The position numbers and the translations under genes are program-made. The notes under the pieces were generated by a model. That model worked only from the letters and a program-made list of their open reading frames with translations, was not told the DNA's origin and did not search any database. From contig KV748256.1 of NCBI GenBank assembly GCA_001692895.1, positions 379,293 through 443,292 of the forward strand: a stretch of 64,000 nt of DNA, written 5' to 3'. Below, piece after piece: positions 48,573-59,725 of this stretch. This DNA is from Cenococcum geophilum 1.58. Its lineage: Eukaryota; Ascomycota; Dothideomycetes; Gloniales; Gloniaceae. The first letter of the stretch is position 1. Each line of letters starts with the position of its first letter.

Positions 48573-50990
48573 AAAATGCATCCTCCTTTAGCGGAGTCGC
48601 AACTAACATTAGCTATCCAAGCCGCGATGGCAACGCGAGTCTACGGACGGACTCCGGAGATGGCTGCAACTATGAGAGTCAATACTCTCATTCTACTAAC
48701 AATTTGCATAACGGAGATTCCTTAATTGCAGTCATTGCATGCCACCCAGGACCTGCAAACGAAACACCCTTTCTGGTCCAAGGAGCGGGAGCAATCCCTC
48801 GAAACGAGCCCAGACGGATTCACGATCTACTTCGACATATCCTCGCAAGCATGCGCTTGTTGCGTGCCAGACTTGTCAAATTAAGAAGACAAAGTGTGAC
48901 AACCAACGTCCATCATGCACTACTTGTATTGGGCTTGGTGTGAGGTATTCGTACTCTGGTTTAACGACTAACTATTCATAGTTCGTTATCCAAATATCTT
49001 ATCTAATAGTGTAGGCGATAGGCTGATATGTCCTAGTTTTGACGGAGCCAGTCTAGCAATTCTCGAGCGCGTTAACCATGCTGTCAGCCTACTTGAGGCG
49101 CAAGCCAAGCATATGCAACAACCAACGGAAAGGCCGGCTGTTACAGGTTAGACTCCTATGTCAATAACGTCCGCTCAGAAGCTGTGTTATTCGAATCCAC
49201 CATTGAGGAAGCTATTCATAAGATTGAACTCCTGGAAGTGTCTGTAAATCATCAGAGTGCAGGCCAATGCATCCTAGACTGGCCAATACTTGGGCACAGT
49301 CTTAGGAGAAAGGACCTAGATGCTGCAGTTTTTAATCCTACCATGACGAGCTACCATGACGAGCTACCATGGCGACCAATTATTAGGTAATGCAGACTCG
49401 ACCGAACCACAAGAGATTTTCGATATCCAGACCGCCTTACGGAGCACTTCTCATGGGGTAGATGAAGACAATGCACCCGAGCTGGTCAAGGCGTTTTTGG
49501 CCAATGTCCACATTAAGAATCCGATCCTTGATGCTAGCGATTTGACAAAGTGGGCAAGGTTTACTGCAGAACATGGTTTTGAATGGACATCAAGGTCCTG
49601 CCTCCTTGTATGAGCCCCCCTTATGAACTGAATCAGAGAATCCCTCGAACCCCTATAGACATGAAGCATTTTATTGAATTTATGCAATTTGTAGCTTTGT
49701 ATACTTCTTATTTTAGTCATACAGATTTTTTACTGACTTTCTTAGCTTATTGCCTGCGCCCTGGGAGCGCTGTCATCACCATTTCGGACCATCTCCCTGG
49801 AAGTTTATGCAGACCTGAATTTAGGGGCTACCAACAGTATTCGAGATACGCTAAACTACTCTACCGCAGAGGGTTACTATGTTTGCTGCCAGAAAAAGAA
49901 TGGGACTTCTTGGCAATACTCTTACTGCGGCTCAATGCCTATTTCTGTCGGGAGTCTACTAGATGTATTCATTCCAGCCGCTCCGGGCGTGGACTTCTTT
50001 TACCCGAGCTCGTAGTGTTTTGCAAGTTTATATCATGGCAAAGTCGGACCAAACAGCTTTTCAGTTCCCTTCCATTAGAAGCCTAGAACACCGGCTATAT
50101 TGGTCTTGCCTAAAATCTGTGAGGTATTATTCCTTTCACGCTACCCTAGGTTATATTTTAATTTTGAGGTTAGCGAGATCCGAGATCAACTCCCTCTTCC
50201 GCCTTCCGGGCTTGCTCGTCTAGATTATCCACTTTTCCCTACATTACCTGAAGCCAGTGCCTGTGCAGAGTCAGAGCAGGCTCAGGGATTACGCGAAAGT
50301 GCATTCCAGAAGAGTTGGTTCTATTACCTTGCTGAAATCTCAGGACGCCACATAGCCAATAGGATAGTAAACTCATTCTATCAGGTGGATCAGATCGCAT
50401 AGCTATCCTCAGACTTAGACAGAATGGTGCGCATAGCTTCTGAATTAGAGTTGCAAGTGCAGCAATGGTAATAATTCTCCCACTCCCCCCCCCCCCCCAA
50501 CAATTTCAAAAATGCGAGAGGCAGGGTTGAGCATATTCCAGAATCGGTGCGATGGAGAGAATCTGTAAATCAGTCAGATGAGCTTGCCTTTATGCTTGAG
50601 GGAAGAGTCTATTATCTGTATATGCTCCTCTACCGGCCATTTCTCTTCATCGCTATTCACTCAAGGGATGGGCCGATCGACCCCTTCATCCATCCCTTTG
50701 TCCAGAAGTGCTTGAAATATTGCTCCGAGCACACTTCCAGCCGAGTAAAAACTATCAAGCATCGCCATCATGGAACATGGTTTACGGCAAGGTCACTCCT
50801 TTCAGATGGATTAACAATCCTTGCGGTAGTCAAACGCATGAATATCGATGTGCCTCGCGACTGGCCTCAGCAGATACAGATCATTGTGTCTTATCTTTCT
50901 TACTAGGAAGCGGAGGCTCCAGATTTACTTAAAGCGAGGTTGGTTCTACAGCAGGTTTGGGACTTTATCGGCGGGAGTTTCAGATTGGAG
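48573..50990 (+). pseudogene. Zn(II)2Cys6 fungal transcription factor, degraded
   Basis: The DNA-binding domain is at about 48840-48965: KHALVACQTCQIKKTKCDN then RPSCTTCIGLGVRYSYS. Five of the six zinc-binding Cys are present; the sixth is Tyr (TAT for TGT). An intron acceptor (TTAATTGCAG, 48721-48730) precedes it. The middle homology region follows in changing frames: LVKAFLANVHIKNPILD (49480-49540), the stretch LPGSLCRPEFRGYQQYSRYAKLL, and SLEHRLYWSCLKS (50070-50115). Then FQKSWFYYLAEISGRHIANRI (50308-50370), SDELAFMLEGRVYYLYMLLYRPF (50575-50645) and a conserved C-terminal helix (ILAVVKRMNI) occur. At least three stops or frame changes are visible. It was probably the pathway regulator of the neighbouring catabolic genes; the copia element interrupts its 5' end. 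Confidence 0.8.
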
Positions 50991-51081
50991 GATTCCTAAT
51001 CTCAGGCGAGCAGCCCCATGACATATTCTATATCAGGACTCGAGAATGTAAAGACTGAGGGGATCTTCAACCAGTTATCTA

Positions 51082-51703
51082 CGAAGGCGGCGGCAAAAAG
51101 TAATCGGACACCGATACTTTAGCCGAAAAATACGACCCCACCAAGAAATCATCAATTCTAGCATCAAATTGACTCTGGCTTTAGTACTAATTACAGTATA
51201 AAAGGTTTCGTGCTCAAAGTTAGGTCTTAATCGTTCTTCTGCAAGCTTTAAAGCCTTCCTCTACGGCAACGTGGTGTTGCTGTTTCTTATAATTCTTCTT
51301 ATTAGGTGTGCAAACCTTAAAGATCTCTATAATATCGTCAACTAATAAAACTAAAGGTCTTCCGCTCTTCTCCTTTACAGAAACTAGATCTTCGATTTTA
51401 GGAAGTGGGAGGCTAGCAGTAAGGCGCTCTTCTTTAACTGCAAGAGATCGTTTCTATATATCGGCAGCTGTTGATTTTACAAGGTTATAGAGCTTTGCTG
51501 CCTCTCTTCCAGTCTTTCCACACTTACGATACGTTAAATATTAAGCCCTCCTAATATTAGAAGTGTAAGGACCTATTCTACTAAGTATTAACTAAGTGGG
51601 GTAGTTGGTTTTAATAGTGTAGGCGCGAAAAAAGTCAAATTTTGGTGGGGTTGGGTTTTCTCGCTGAGTAGCGGTGTCCGATTACTTTTTGCCGCCGCCT
51701 TCG
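51082..51703. mobile_element. 622-bp mariner-type non-autonomous element with 32-bp perfect TIRs
   Basis: Both ends read CGAAGGCGGCGGCAAAAAG then TAATCGGACACCG inwards (32 bp, perfect), flanked by TA on both sides (51080-51081, 51704-51705). TA target and TIR length point to the Tc1/mariner (Fot/pogo-like) group. The interior has a minus-strand fragment (TAADIQKRSLAVKEERL, SVKEKSGRPLV) that could be the C-terminal end of a transposase; I cannot confirm it. It sits about 90 bp after the regulator relic. Confidence 0.8.
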
Positions 51704-52065
51704 TAGCGCTTCCGACAACTATCCGCTTTATCCCTGCATGACTCGACACTTCCCCGTAGTTCTACCGCAGTATCGCCGGCCCCCGTGCGTGCACGAATGG
51801 AGTACCCCACTAAACTAACCCATGTTGGCCGTCATATTCCGTATACCATATAATAGGGTAGCTGCTTAATGGAAAGACCGGGTGGGCTGGGAAGCAGCTG
51901 AAAATTTCCGGGTTCAAAATCCTAATATTGTGTCAGAATCTGCAATTTTTGGTCATCTTCCCTAAGTCGACTTCGCTTCAACTACCTACCGACCATCTTG
52001 TTCACCAATCAGTCACAGTGCTTAATAAATCTTTCATTTTCATACGCGCCAATTGCCTCACAATC
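51704..52065 (+). promoter_or_regulatory. Upstream region of the beta-glucosidase
   Basis: 362 bp of normal-composition DNA between the mariner-type element and the ATG. CT-rich sequence (51960-52050) precedes the start, as is common for fungal promoters. No specific binding site can be named. Confidence 0.35.
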
Positions 52066-55000
52066 ATGNATACCTTCGATATCGGAGGGGTTCTAGCACA
52101 GCTAACTGTAGCCGAGAAAGTCGAGCTTCTCTCAGGTATGCACAACAAATAAACCAACTACCAACCGCCACAGCCCTAATCGAAACCACTAAACAGGTAC
52201 CGATTTCTGGCATACGAAGTCTATCCCACGTCTCAGCATACCCGCAATCCGCATCACTGATGGACCCAACGGAGCACGGGGGACTAGATTCTTCAATGGT
52301 GTACCTGCTGCATGTTTGCCTTGCGGTACGGCAATGGGTGCAACCTGGGATATAGATCTCATGCGAACCGCCGGAGAGTTAATGGGTGATGAAGTTAAGG
52401 CAAAAGGAGGTCACGTACTTCTTGGCCCAACAGTCAATATCCAACGTTCGCCATTAGGCGGGCGAGGCTTCGAAAGCTTCTCCGAGGATCCTACTTTATC
52501 AGGTAGCATGGCCTCCGCCATTGTCCAAGGAGTACAGTCTAAAGGTGTCGCCGCTACTGTCAAACACTATGTATGTAACGACCAGGAACATGAGCGAATG
52601 GGTGTCAATGCTATTGTCACAGAGAGAGCGTTGCGAGAGATCTATCTGAAGCCCTTTCAAATTGTACAGCGAGAAGCTATGCCGAAAGCATACATGACTG
52701 CCTACAATAAGGTCAATGGTATACATGCAAGCGAGAACAGGAAACTGATCACTGACATCTTGCGGAATGAATGGGAGTTTGATGGCGTAGTTATGAGTGA
52801 CTGGTAAGCACTTTCAAACTTCAGACCATTTCGAGATTGAAATTAAGCTGAAGCGTTGCTTGCTGATGTCCAACAGGTTTGGAGTATATTCTGCTGCAAA
52901 AGCTGTAAATGCGGGTCTAGATCTTGAAATGCCAGGACCACCACGCCTCCGTGGGAATCATATCATGTATGCTCTCAACTCCAAAAAGCTTAGCATGCAT
53001 GCCATCAACAATTGCGTAAGCAATGTCTTACAGCTAGTCAACCACTGCTGTAAATTAGGCGTCCCGGAAAAAGCGTCAGAAGGGACCATCAATACTCCTG
53101 AAACCGCAAGTTTGGTCAGACGGGTTGCGTCTTCTTCTATTGTCTTACTCAAGAATGAGGGTGATATCCTTCCCTTCAAGAAAGAGAAGCAGGTATGCTT
53201 CCAAAAAAGTGCGTATTGTGTCAAGATAGGGACTAACACGTACACCAGATTGCAGTCATTGGGCCCAATGCCAAATTCGCGGCATATTCAGGTGGTGGTT
53301 CAGCTAATTTACGCCCGTACTACGCTATCACGCCTTATGATGCTATAAAAAAGCAATGCAAGAACGTTGAGTACGCGCTTGGCGCAACAGCGCAGAAAAA
53401 TCTACCTGAATTGGGGAAACTACTCCGAACAGCAGATAGAAGACCGGGTTATAATATGAAGTTTTACAAGGAATCTCATACGAGCACCAATCGGACACTT
53501 CTCGATGAATTGCATGTGGACAATACTTCCATATTTCTTGCGGACTGGACCCACCCGCAAGTCGAAAACAATCTTTACTACGCTGATTTAGAGGGACTCT
53601 CGCTCCTGGAGAAGATGGGATCTGGGATTTTGGGCTAGCCGTGCATGGGACCGCACAATTGTTCATTGATGGAGAGCTTGTAGTCGACAACCTTACTCAT
53701 CAGCGTTCTAGAAATAGCTTCTTTGGCTCTAGAACAGTTGAGGAACGGGGCTCTATTGATCTCAAGGCAGGCAGAAGATATAACTTCTTGGTACGGTTCG
53801 GTTCCGCACCAACTTCAAATTGCAAAATGCCATCCGGCGTTGCTCCACTACCAGTGATCTTATTGGACTGGACTGGAGTGGATTTGGGGGTCAAATCCAC
53901 TCCATACGCCGAGGAGGCGGTGGAGCTCCAGGACTCCAATATGACTCCAGATCAAATATATACTATAAATAGTAAGTCTTGGCAGAAGGTAAGGAAAAAT
54001 TTAAGGAAAGAAGAACGTACCAAATCAACCCCAAATTACAAAGCCTCTATATAAGAAGCTTCGTGATCTTCTACCTTAATCGCCTCCTTGAAAGCAGCAT
54101 ATGCGCCCTTATCGTGGCTCTCACTCTCGTCATCATCTGGCTCTATAGCCACTGGCTCACCCGGCCCACCTGGCTCCCCCGGAGGTGCCTCTGCTACTGC
54201 CTCTGCTGCTGCCTCTGCTGCTGCCTTTGCGACTTCCTCCATAGCTTCCTTATACGCGGCAACTCGAGCCTTTGAAGCCTCCTTTGGTGGTACCATTTGT
54301 GTAGGCTCCTCCCTCTGTAACTCCAACATCTGTATTATTAAACGTGCCCTTACGCGGAGGCCCGTACCAATGGCGGAGGCACTCGTTGGCCTTAATAATA
54401 TCTATTTACAAGCGAGAGCGACGGGTGACGTGCGTTGCTTCGTATGCTTCGGTTTCTTCGTTAAGGCGTTACATCGAATATAGTTCTTGCCCTACAGCTT
54501 AAACTTAACCACCTCCTTCGTGTCGTCGGCTTTCGAATTAATTGATTTTGGGGTAAGGGTAACGTGGAGGCGGGCGTACTAAGAGAAATCGTTCCATCGC
54601 GGAGGTAGGAAAGTCGAATACAACACCACGACAGTAAGTGTAGATGTAACAGCAGAAGCGACAGCAGCAGTGGCAGGATGGCTAGGTGTCCTAGATTCTA
54701 TGGCTAATACACTACTTATTAGACAGTGAGTCAGTGGTAGAGTTAAGAGACTTGCCGATTGGCTTCTTCTTTTGCACTGACCCCTCAGCGCTCTATTCCT
54801 CCTCAGCCGCAGTTCGAATTAGGTATAGATCTGGAGCTCCAAGAGTCAAATCAACCGTAGATCCACTCCAATCCACCAACCAGAAGGCCCAATCCAAATC
54901 CATATCGAAGCCGAATCCACATTGGAGCTCCAAATAGACCCCGCTCCAAGTAGATCACTGTCCACTACATGGCGGTGGATTGAACTTTGGCGGGTCTCCA

Positions 55001-55943
55001 AGGATTAATCCAAAAGCCGAAATTCAGAAGGCTGTAAAGCTTGTAAAGGAAGTGGACCAAGTTGTAATTTGTGCTGGATTGAATGTAAGCACCACAGTTC
55101 AAGGCCTCTAAAATCTTCATACAGTCGCTAACTAATGGGCCCACCTTGATGCAGTCCGAATTCGAATCCGAAGGTTTTGACCGTCCAGATATGGATCTCC
55201 CTGGTCACATTAATGAGTTGATTTTTGCCGTTGTCGCCGCAAATCCAAATACCGCCGTCGTACTGCAGTCTGGCACTCCAGTTACAATGCCTTGGATCGG
55301 CGAAGTCAAGGCAGTTTTGCAGGCATGGTTCGGTGGAAATGAGTGTGGCAACGCCATAGCAGACGTTCTCCTTGGCACTAAAAATCCCTCGGGAAAGCTT
55401 TCGCTCTCTATTCCAATTCGGTGTGAAGACAATCCCGCATTTCTTACCTTCCGGTCTGAGCGCGGCCGCGCGCTATACGGCGAAGACGTGTATGTCGGCT
55501 ACCGATTCTATGAGAAGGTCAAGCGAGACGTGCTATTTCCTTTTGGTCACGGTCTATCATATACAGGTTTCGAAATGAAAAACTTACGAGTGCAAAAGAA
55601 CGAGGAAGCGGACAAATTATCAATCTCAGTCGACGTGAAGAACACCGGAAAGATGGATGGCGAGCAAGTTGTGCAAGTCTACATCAGCCAGGTGGCACCT
55701 TCGGTGCAAAGGCCTGTGAAGGAACTTAGAGGCTTTAAAAAGGTGATGGTTCCGGCCGGAAGTAGCGAGGGTGCGACGCTCACAGTTAGTCTGAAATATG
55801 CAACTTCTTGGTGGGACGAGGGAAGGGATATGTGGATTGCCGAGAAAGATGAATATCGCGTTTTAGTGGGTGACAGTAGTGCAAATGCACCTTTAGAGGC
55901 AACATTCGAACTGGCGAAGTCGAGTTGGTGGTTGGGTGTGTAA
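52066..55943 (+). pseudogene. GH3 beta-glucosidase with PA14 insert, disrupted by a hAT element and a 1-bp deletion
   Basis: Exons: 52066-52135, 52197-52803, 52877-53192, 53249-53851 plus 54969-55084 (one exon split by the 1109-bp hAT insertion), and 55155-55943. Domain order is GH3 N-terminal barrel ([43 protein letters not shown], catalytic Asp in VVMSDW at about residue 225). The GH3 C-terminal domain follows, with a PA14 domain inserted (VHGTAQLFIDGELVVDN). A fibronectin III-like end comes last (GLSYTGFEMKN to ATFELAKSSWW). No signal peptide, so probably intracellular. Without the hAT element the frame is continuous except for one missing base near 53595, and the exon total becomes a multiple of three (about 833 residues) if that base is counted. 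The hydrolysed substrate would be beta-glucosides. Second base of codon 2 region (52069) is ambiguous. Confidence 0.93.
53852..54960 (-). mobile_element. 1109-bp non-autonomous hAT element, TSD TCCACTAC, inside the beta-glucosidase
   Basis: Ends CAGTGATCTTATTGGA and, inverted, CAGTGATCTACTTGGA; exact 8-bp duplication TCCACTAC at 53844-53851 and 54961-54968. Subterminal GGAGCTCC palindromes are shared with the hAT copies at 1-2037 and 59726-60838. On the minus strand it keeps the N-terminal transposase segment (VTLTPKSIN, EVVKFKL) without the BED finger cysteines. It also keeps an Ala/Glu-rich tail (54036-54329: ARVAAYKEAMEEVAKAAAEA... ending in an acidic stretch). The catalytic core is deleted. 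GC content is normal and the duplication is perfect, so the insertion is recent. Confidence 0.95.
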
Positions 55944-56636
55944 GGGTCTTCCTAGGTCCAAGTTCTACCAACAGCAGTTCATGTGGGCTTCCCCGCCTTC
56001 CATAGCACGATATCTTCACTCAAATTAGACGGTGGGTGTTGTGAGACCAAGCTTAACACCATCCTAGTTCACCGGACATCTAAGCTAGCTTTCATTGAGA
56101 AAGTCAATAAATGGATTGTTCTCCTGTTCCTGACATTAGTCATATAAACTTCGAAGTCGCCCAAGTTGCTCGAACCGTTCAACGCATTACTCACAAGCCT
56201 TCGGAACTCATCAAATTGAACTTCCACCTGTTCGTAACCGTCACTCCTGTAATTGGGTTTTACCCCTCCTACGATTAGTACGCAAGAGAAGGTACAGATC
56301 AACTTCACGATGACGCTGTCAGTTTCCACAGAATCAGACTCGATTCCATCGTCTGAGGATGGCGATGGAAACATTAGCCATTCCAGGTTGAAGGTCCAAT
56401 TGCCATTTTCGATATTTTTTCCACCAGGTCATACACCATACCCATCCTGACTCCATGCTAAAGGCCGGTCCTTTTGACAGCGCCGATTAGGACAATATAA
56501 AGCCTCAATTCCGGTCGACACTTCGAGCTAAAGTTTACCTTTAAGAACTAGAAAATGGTATCAGAACTATTTACATCCCCTATTACCTTTCCACTATTGC
56601 ATTAATACAAGATACGCCACTCAAGTAAAGGACAAG
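55944..56636. other. Intergenic, with one unidentified small open frame
   Basis: Between the convergent 3' ends of the beta-glucosidase and the beta-propeller gene. A 101-codon minus-strand frame (56069-56374, Ser/Asp-rich start, one hydrophobic segment CTFSCVLIVGG) has no family match I can see. The rest probably holds 3' UTRs. Confidence 0.4.
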
Positions 56637-57973
56637 TCAATCATAAAAAATAACCATATCCTGACTTGATCTCCCAACTCCTTCTACTTTGAAATTTTGC
56701 AACTCAGTTATTTTCCCTCCTGTAACCACGTCAAACACTGCCACTGCGGTCTCTACTGTCTGATTCCCTGGGCTAAGCGCATATACAAACTTTCCACTGG
56801 GGGCTAAACCAACCATTCCCGGATTACCATTGTGCGAATTGAACACCCGGCCAAGTGCTCCAGTAGATGGTATGACCTCGACGAGACGATTAACCCCGAC
56901 ATCAGTTACGAAACCAGTTCCAATGACGGAAGAATATGTTGCCCAGCATGTTGCCGCCTGGTTTGCAATTTTGAGGATGTTTGCGGTAGTGCCAGTGCCA
57001 GAGGGAGAAACAGAGAGAATAGCGGCACCGAAGGAGGCATCCGTTACGAGGATGTCGGATGATCCAGGAATATTTGTGACGCCGAAAAGTACTGCGGTTC
57101 CGGCCGGAGATGATTGTGTGCCGCGCATGCTGACTTTGCCACAGGGAAACTGGAGAAAAAGCCAATAGTGTTAACGGCCGGGTTGCCTTTCACTGTGGTT
57201 AGAAGCTGAGTGCCGTCTTCATTGAAAAAAGTTTGTGAGGCTGTGTTAGTGGGGCCGACCGGTGGAGTCGTTTGTCCGATGTCAAACTCCCGTAGCCCAT
57301 CCATAGGGCTAAGACCATTATAAGAGTAAGTGGAGCAGGCGACTCCTGCCTTAGCGCCGCTGTTGGCTACGCAAACCGTGTTGTGGTATGGGTGAGTGGT
57401 GACAGAGACCGGGAATTCACCCAGAGTAGAGACCGGGTTTCCAATCGGTGTGAGTTTGGTCGCGTCACCCCGGAAGATAGAGAACAGGCTTAGCGTATTG
57501 GAGCCAGGGTTTACGGTGAATAGAAACTATTGAGACAATTCTAGTTAGTATATTCGGTATGTCCTTAATGTGGCTCATAATCGAGTAGGCGAGCTTAGAG
57601 AAGACGCAAAGCACCCATTTCTGATTGAAAACTCGTGAGATGAGGTATGTTCACTACTTACATTTCCAGCAATTGTCAAAGGTGATTGAGAGAAGAGCGA
57701 ATCTGGCCCTGCAGGCATATTTGTGGCGCCAAATATTCCACTCTCACCAGCTCCCCCGGTTGGTGTGATTGATCCATCGCAAAGCGTTCCGTCTGAATTA
57801 ATTTTCAATGCTACTACCGCATTTTTTGCATTTTTTGGGATGAAGTAAGCGGCTTTTGCATTTCCTATATCATGATCTTTGCCGTAAGGGACAGCATTTG
57901 CTGTTAGGAGAAGTGAAAAGAGGATTGACAGCGCCTGAATTCTTTGGACCATCTGGCTAGATTCGGGGTACAA
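56637..57973 (-). pseudogene. Secreted beta-propeller (lactonase/3-carboxymuconate cyclase-like) protein with a frameshift
   Basis: Exon 1 (57973-57662) starts with a signal peptide, best from the second Met (57952: MVQRIQALSILFSLLLTANA), followed by AAYFIPKNAKNAVVALKINSDG. An intron with GTAAGT donor (57661-57527) leads to exon 2. Exon 2 has repeated blade-like strands: FLFTVNPGSNTLSLFSI, PVSVTTHPYHNTVCVANSG, TASQTFFNEDGTQLLTTVKG, VLFGVTNIPGSSDILVTD and PGMVGLAPSGKFVYALSPG. The frame changes once near 57133-57138 (a base is missing between SFPVA and RGTQSSPAG). The fold resembles YVTN/lactonase-like seven-bladed propellers often annotated as 3-carboxymuconate cyclase-like in fungi. Extracellular; substrate unknown. 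It is a pseudogene unless the shift is a sequencing error. Confidence 0.75.
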
Positions 57974-58108
57974 ACGACAGTTGGGAGTTGTCTAGATACG
58001 TAAATAGTATGACTGTGTCTAAGGAAAAAATAGCACAGAAGCACAAGCGCACGTACAGCCGTCCAACTTATATCCAGGGACCTGATTGTGGAGGGACTAA
58101 ATCCCTCA

Positions 58109-58525
58109 TTAAGCGTACCCCAATCTGTTCAGCCATGGTTTATCCGTCATTCTAATTAGGACGGTGCTGAATACCCATGCATAATGGCTGAGGGCTAGCG
58201 GCGAGGCGCGCTGAATGGTGGACATGGTTTGGAATGACAATATGTATGTCCATACAATACGAAGGGGTTCTGGGGCTGATTTAAGCTTTCTCGTCAGCTC
58301 CAGCAGCAGAACTAACAGTGGGTAGTATCTGATAGATTTGTATCCAAGTAAACTCGAGATTGCAGCATCCTCCACCTCACTTTGGTAGCTGGAGTAGAAT
58401 AGTGGAATTATCAATATGCTCAGGGCGATACTTCTTTTTTTAACCCTTGGTTTTTCACCGTTATTGGTTTCCATTTTAATGTTCAAACATATTTGAGAAA
58501 GGCGTAGGAAGTAAAAATGAAACAC
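58109..58525 (-). CDS. Hypothetical membrane-associated protein, 138 codons
   Basis: Open frame with a hydrophobic segment (SIALSILIIPLFYSSY, then YYPLLVLLLEL) and another (YAWVFSTVLI). An internal start at MET-NNGEKPRVKKR is also possible. No domain recognised; may be an exon of a larger or decayed gene. Upstream sequence on the same strand offers no clear partner exon. Real gene status is uncertain. Confidence 0.3.
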   Translation of the reverse strand: MFHFYFLRLSQICLNIKMETNNGEKPRVKKRSIALSILIIPLFYSSYQSEVEDAAISSLLGYKSIRYYPLLVLLLELTRKLKSAPEPLRIVWTYILSFQTMSTIQRASPLALSHYAWVFSTVLIRMTDKPWLNRLGYA

Positions 58526-59725
58526 GACTACACATAACCGGGTACGTTAAGGCGCAGTACGAGGCTTCCGCACACGCACGTTCTCAGCCAAAGAAACTAG
58601 AAGCTGGACTTGTATTTCAGGATCTATCGTGCCCTGCTTAACTTCTGGCTAATGGAACCAAAACAGGCAAATTATATGACGGAATCACGATTCTCCACGA
58701 GTGTACGCAAAATTCCGCTTATCTGTTAAGTCTACTCAACGTTATGGCCAAATCTAATTAAGACATGCTTTGGAGTGGTTTCAGCTATGCATAAAGGCAT
58801 CTGCGTATTATTTAATTTATTCAGTTTTATATAGACAAAGACGAATAGGCTTTTTCGAGAAAGTAAAGGATCTGTATGCAGTGGGCGGTTCCTGGGGTTT
58901 GCGGAACGAAGACTGTCAAGCTTTGGGGATCTCTCAGAAGTTAAAATTAAGCGAAGACTGTTCAGGCTAGTGATTATGGAATCGCTTAAATCGGCAATTT
59001 GAAGAACGGGCCAGTGCAGAGGCTGATGAAAGCAAACTAGATAACCTGCGTTTCATTTATCCCTAGCAAGAGCATCATATACCTTTTTTGCTTACGGGAT
59101 AATAAGATGAACAAGTCTTACGGATCCTCCTGACACGCGTAAAAGTTGCTTCTTGGGGACAAAGTTCCTTGCAGACATTTGATGTACTTTGTGCCTGCAA
59201 TATTTTGTATAAGCTATGCCTATTAGACAAAGTGCCGGGATCTTTTTTTTGCATTATGTAATGGCAATAAGCTACATGTCGGGAAGCGCTCCTTTCCAAA
59301 ATTTTGCTCGTGTTTCTGTATATAAGCCATGTTGAGACAGTCTTGTTCAATTTTGTGAGTCTACTCCTAGGCAGGAAGCCTTCCGGACTCTTTTAGAAAT
59401 ATTAGATATATCCGACGCTAACTTTTAATGAGTTTGGGTCGGGTTCCATCCTCAGGCTTTAAAGAGCTGGGTATTGACGGAGCAAGGCTGTCTGGTCAAT
59501 AAGGACATGGAGAGGTACGACAAATCAATGGAAATGTCAGTTGGCATTTACGTAATAGCTGCAACGTGTCTAGCCGCCGTTCACTGCTTTTGGGTTGGTG
59601 CAGACCTGCTACCGCATGCCAAAACCCTTTCGAGCAAGCGCTAACCATAGCTTAGCTTCCTCTGCGTGAGGTTGGGCTAGCCGTGGTGTTACTATTGGCG
59701 AGATTTTGCACCAGGCCCATTAGGC
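58526..59725. other. Intergenic region with short unassigned frames
   Basis: Normal-composition DNA. A 66-codon plus-strand frame (58770-58970: YYLIYSVLYRQRRIGFFEKV) and a 91-codon minus-strand frame (59075-59350) have no recognisable domain. The plus-strand frame may be a gene remnant, as short open text continues to about 59060. Nothing else was identified. Confidence 0.4.

Noticed and set aside
50480-50500. Run of about 14 C as an assembly gap or regulatory site
   Set aside because: Lies in a short non-coding stretch of the degraded regulator, probably an intron; homopolymer length is unreliable but nothing suggests function.
51895-51925. tRNA gene suggested by a T-loop-like GGTTCAAAATCC
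   Set aside because: No matching A-box, acceptor stem or anticodon arm in the preceding 80 bases.
54088-54483. Plus-strand 131-codon Ala/Ser-rich frame
   Set aside because: Antisense of the Ala/Glu-rich tail inside the hAT element.
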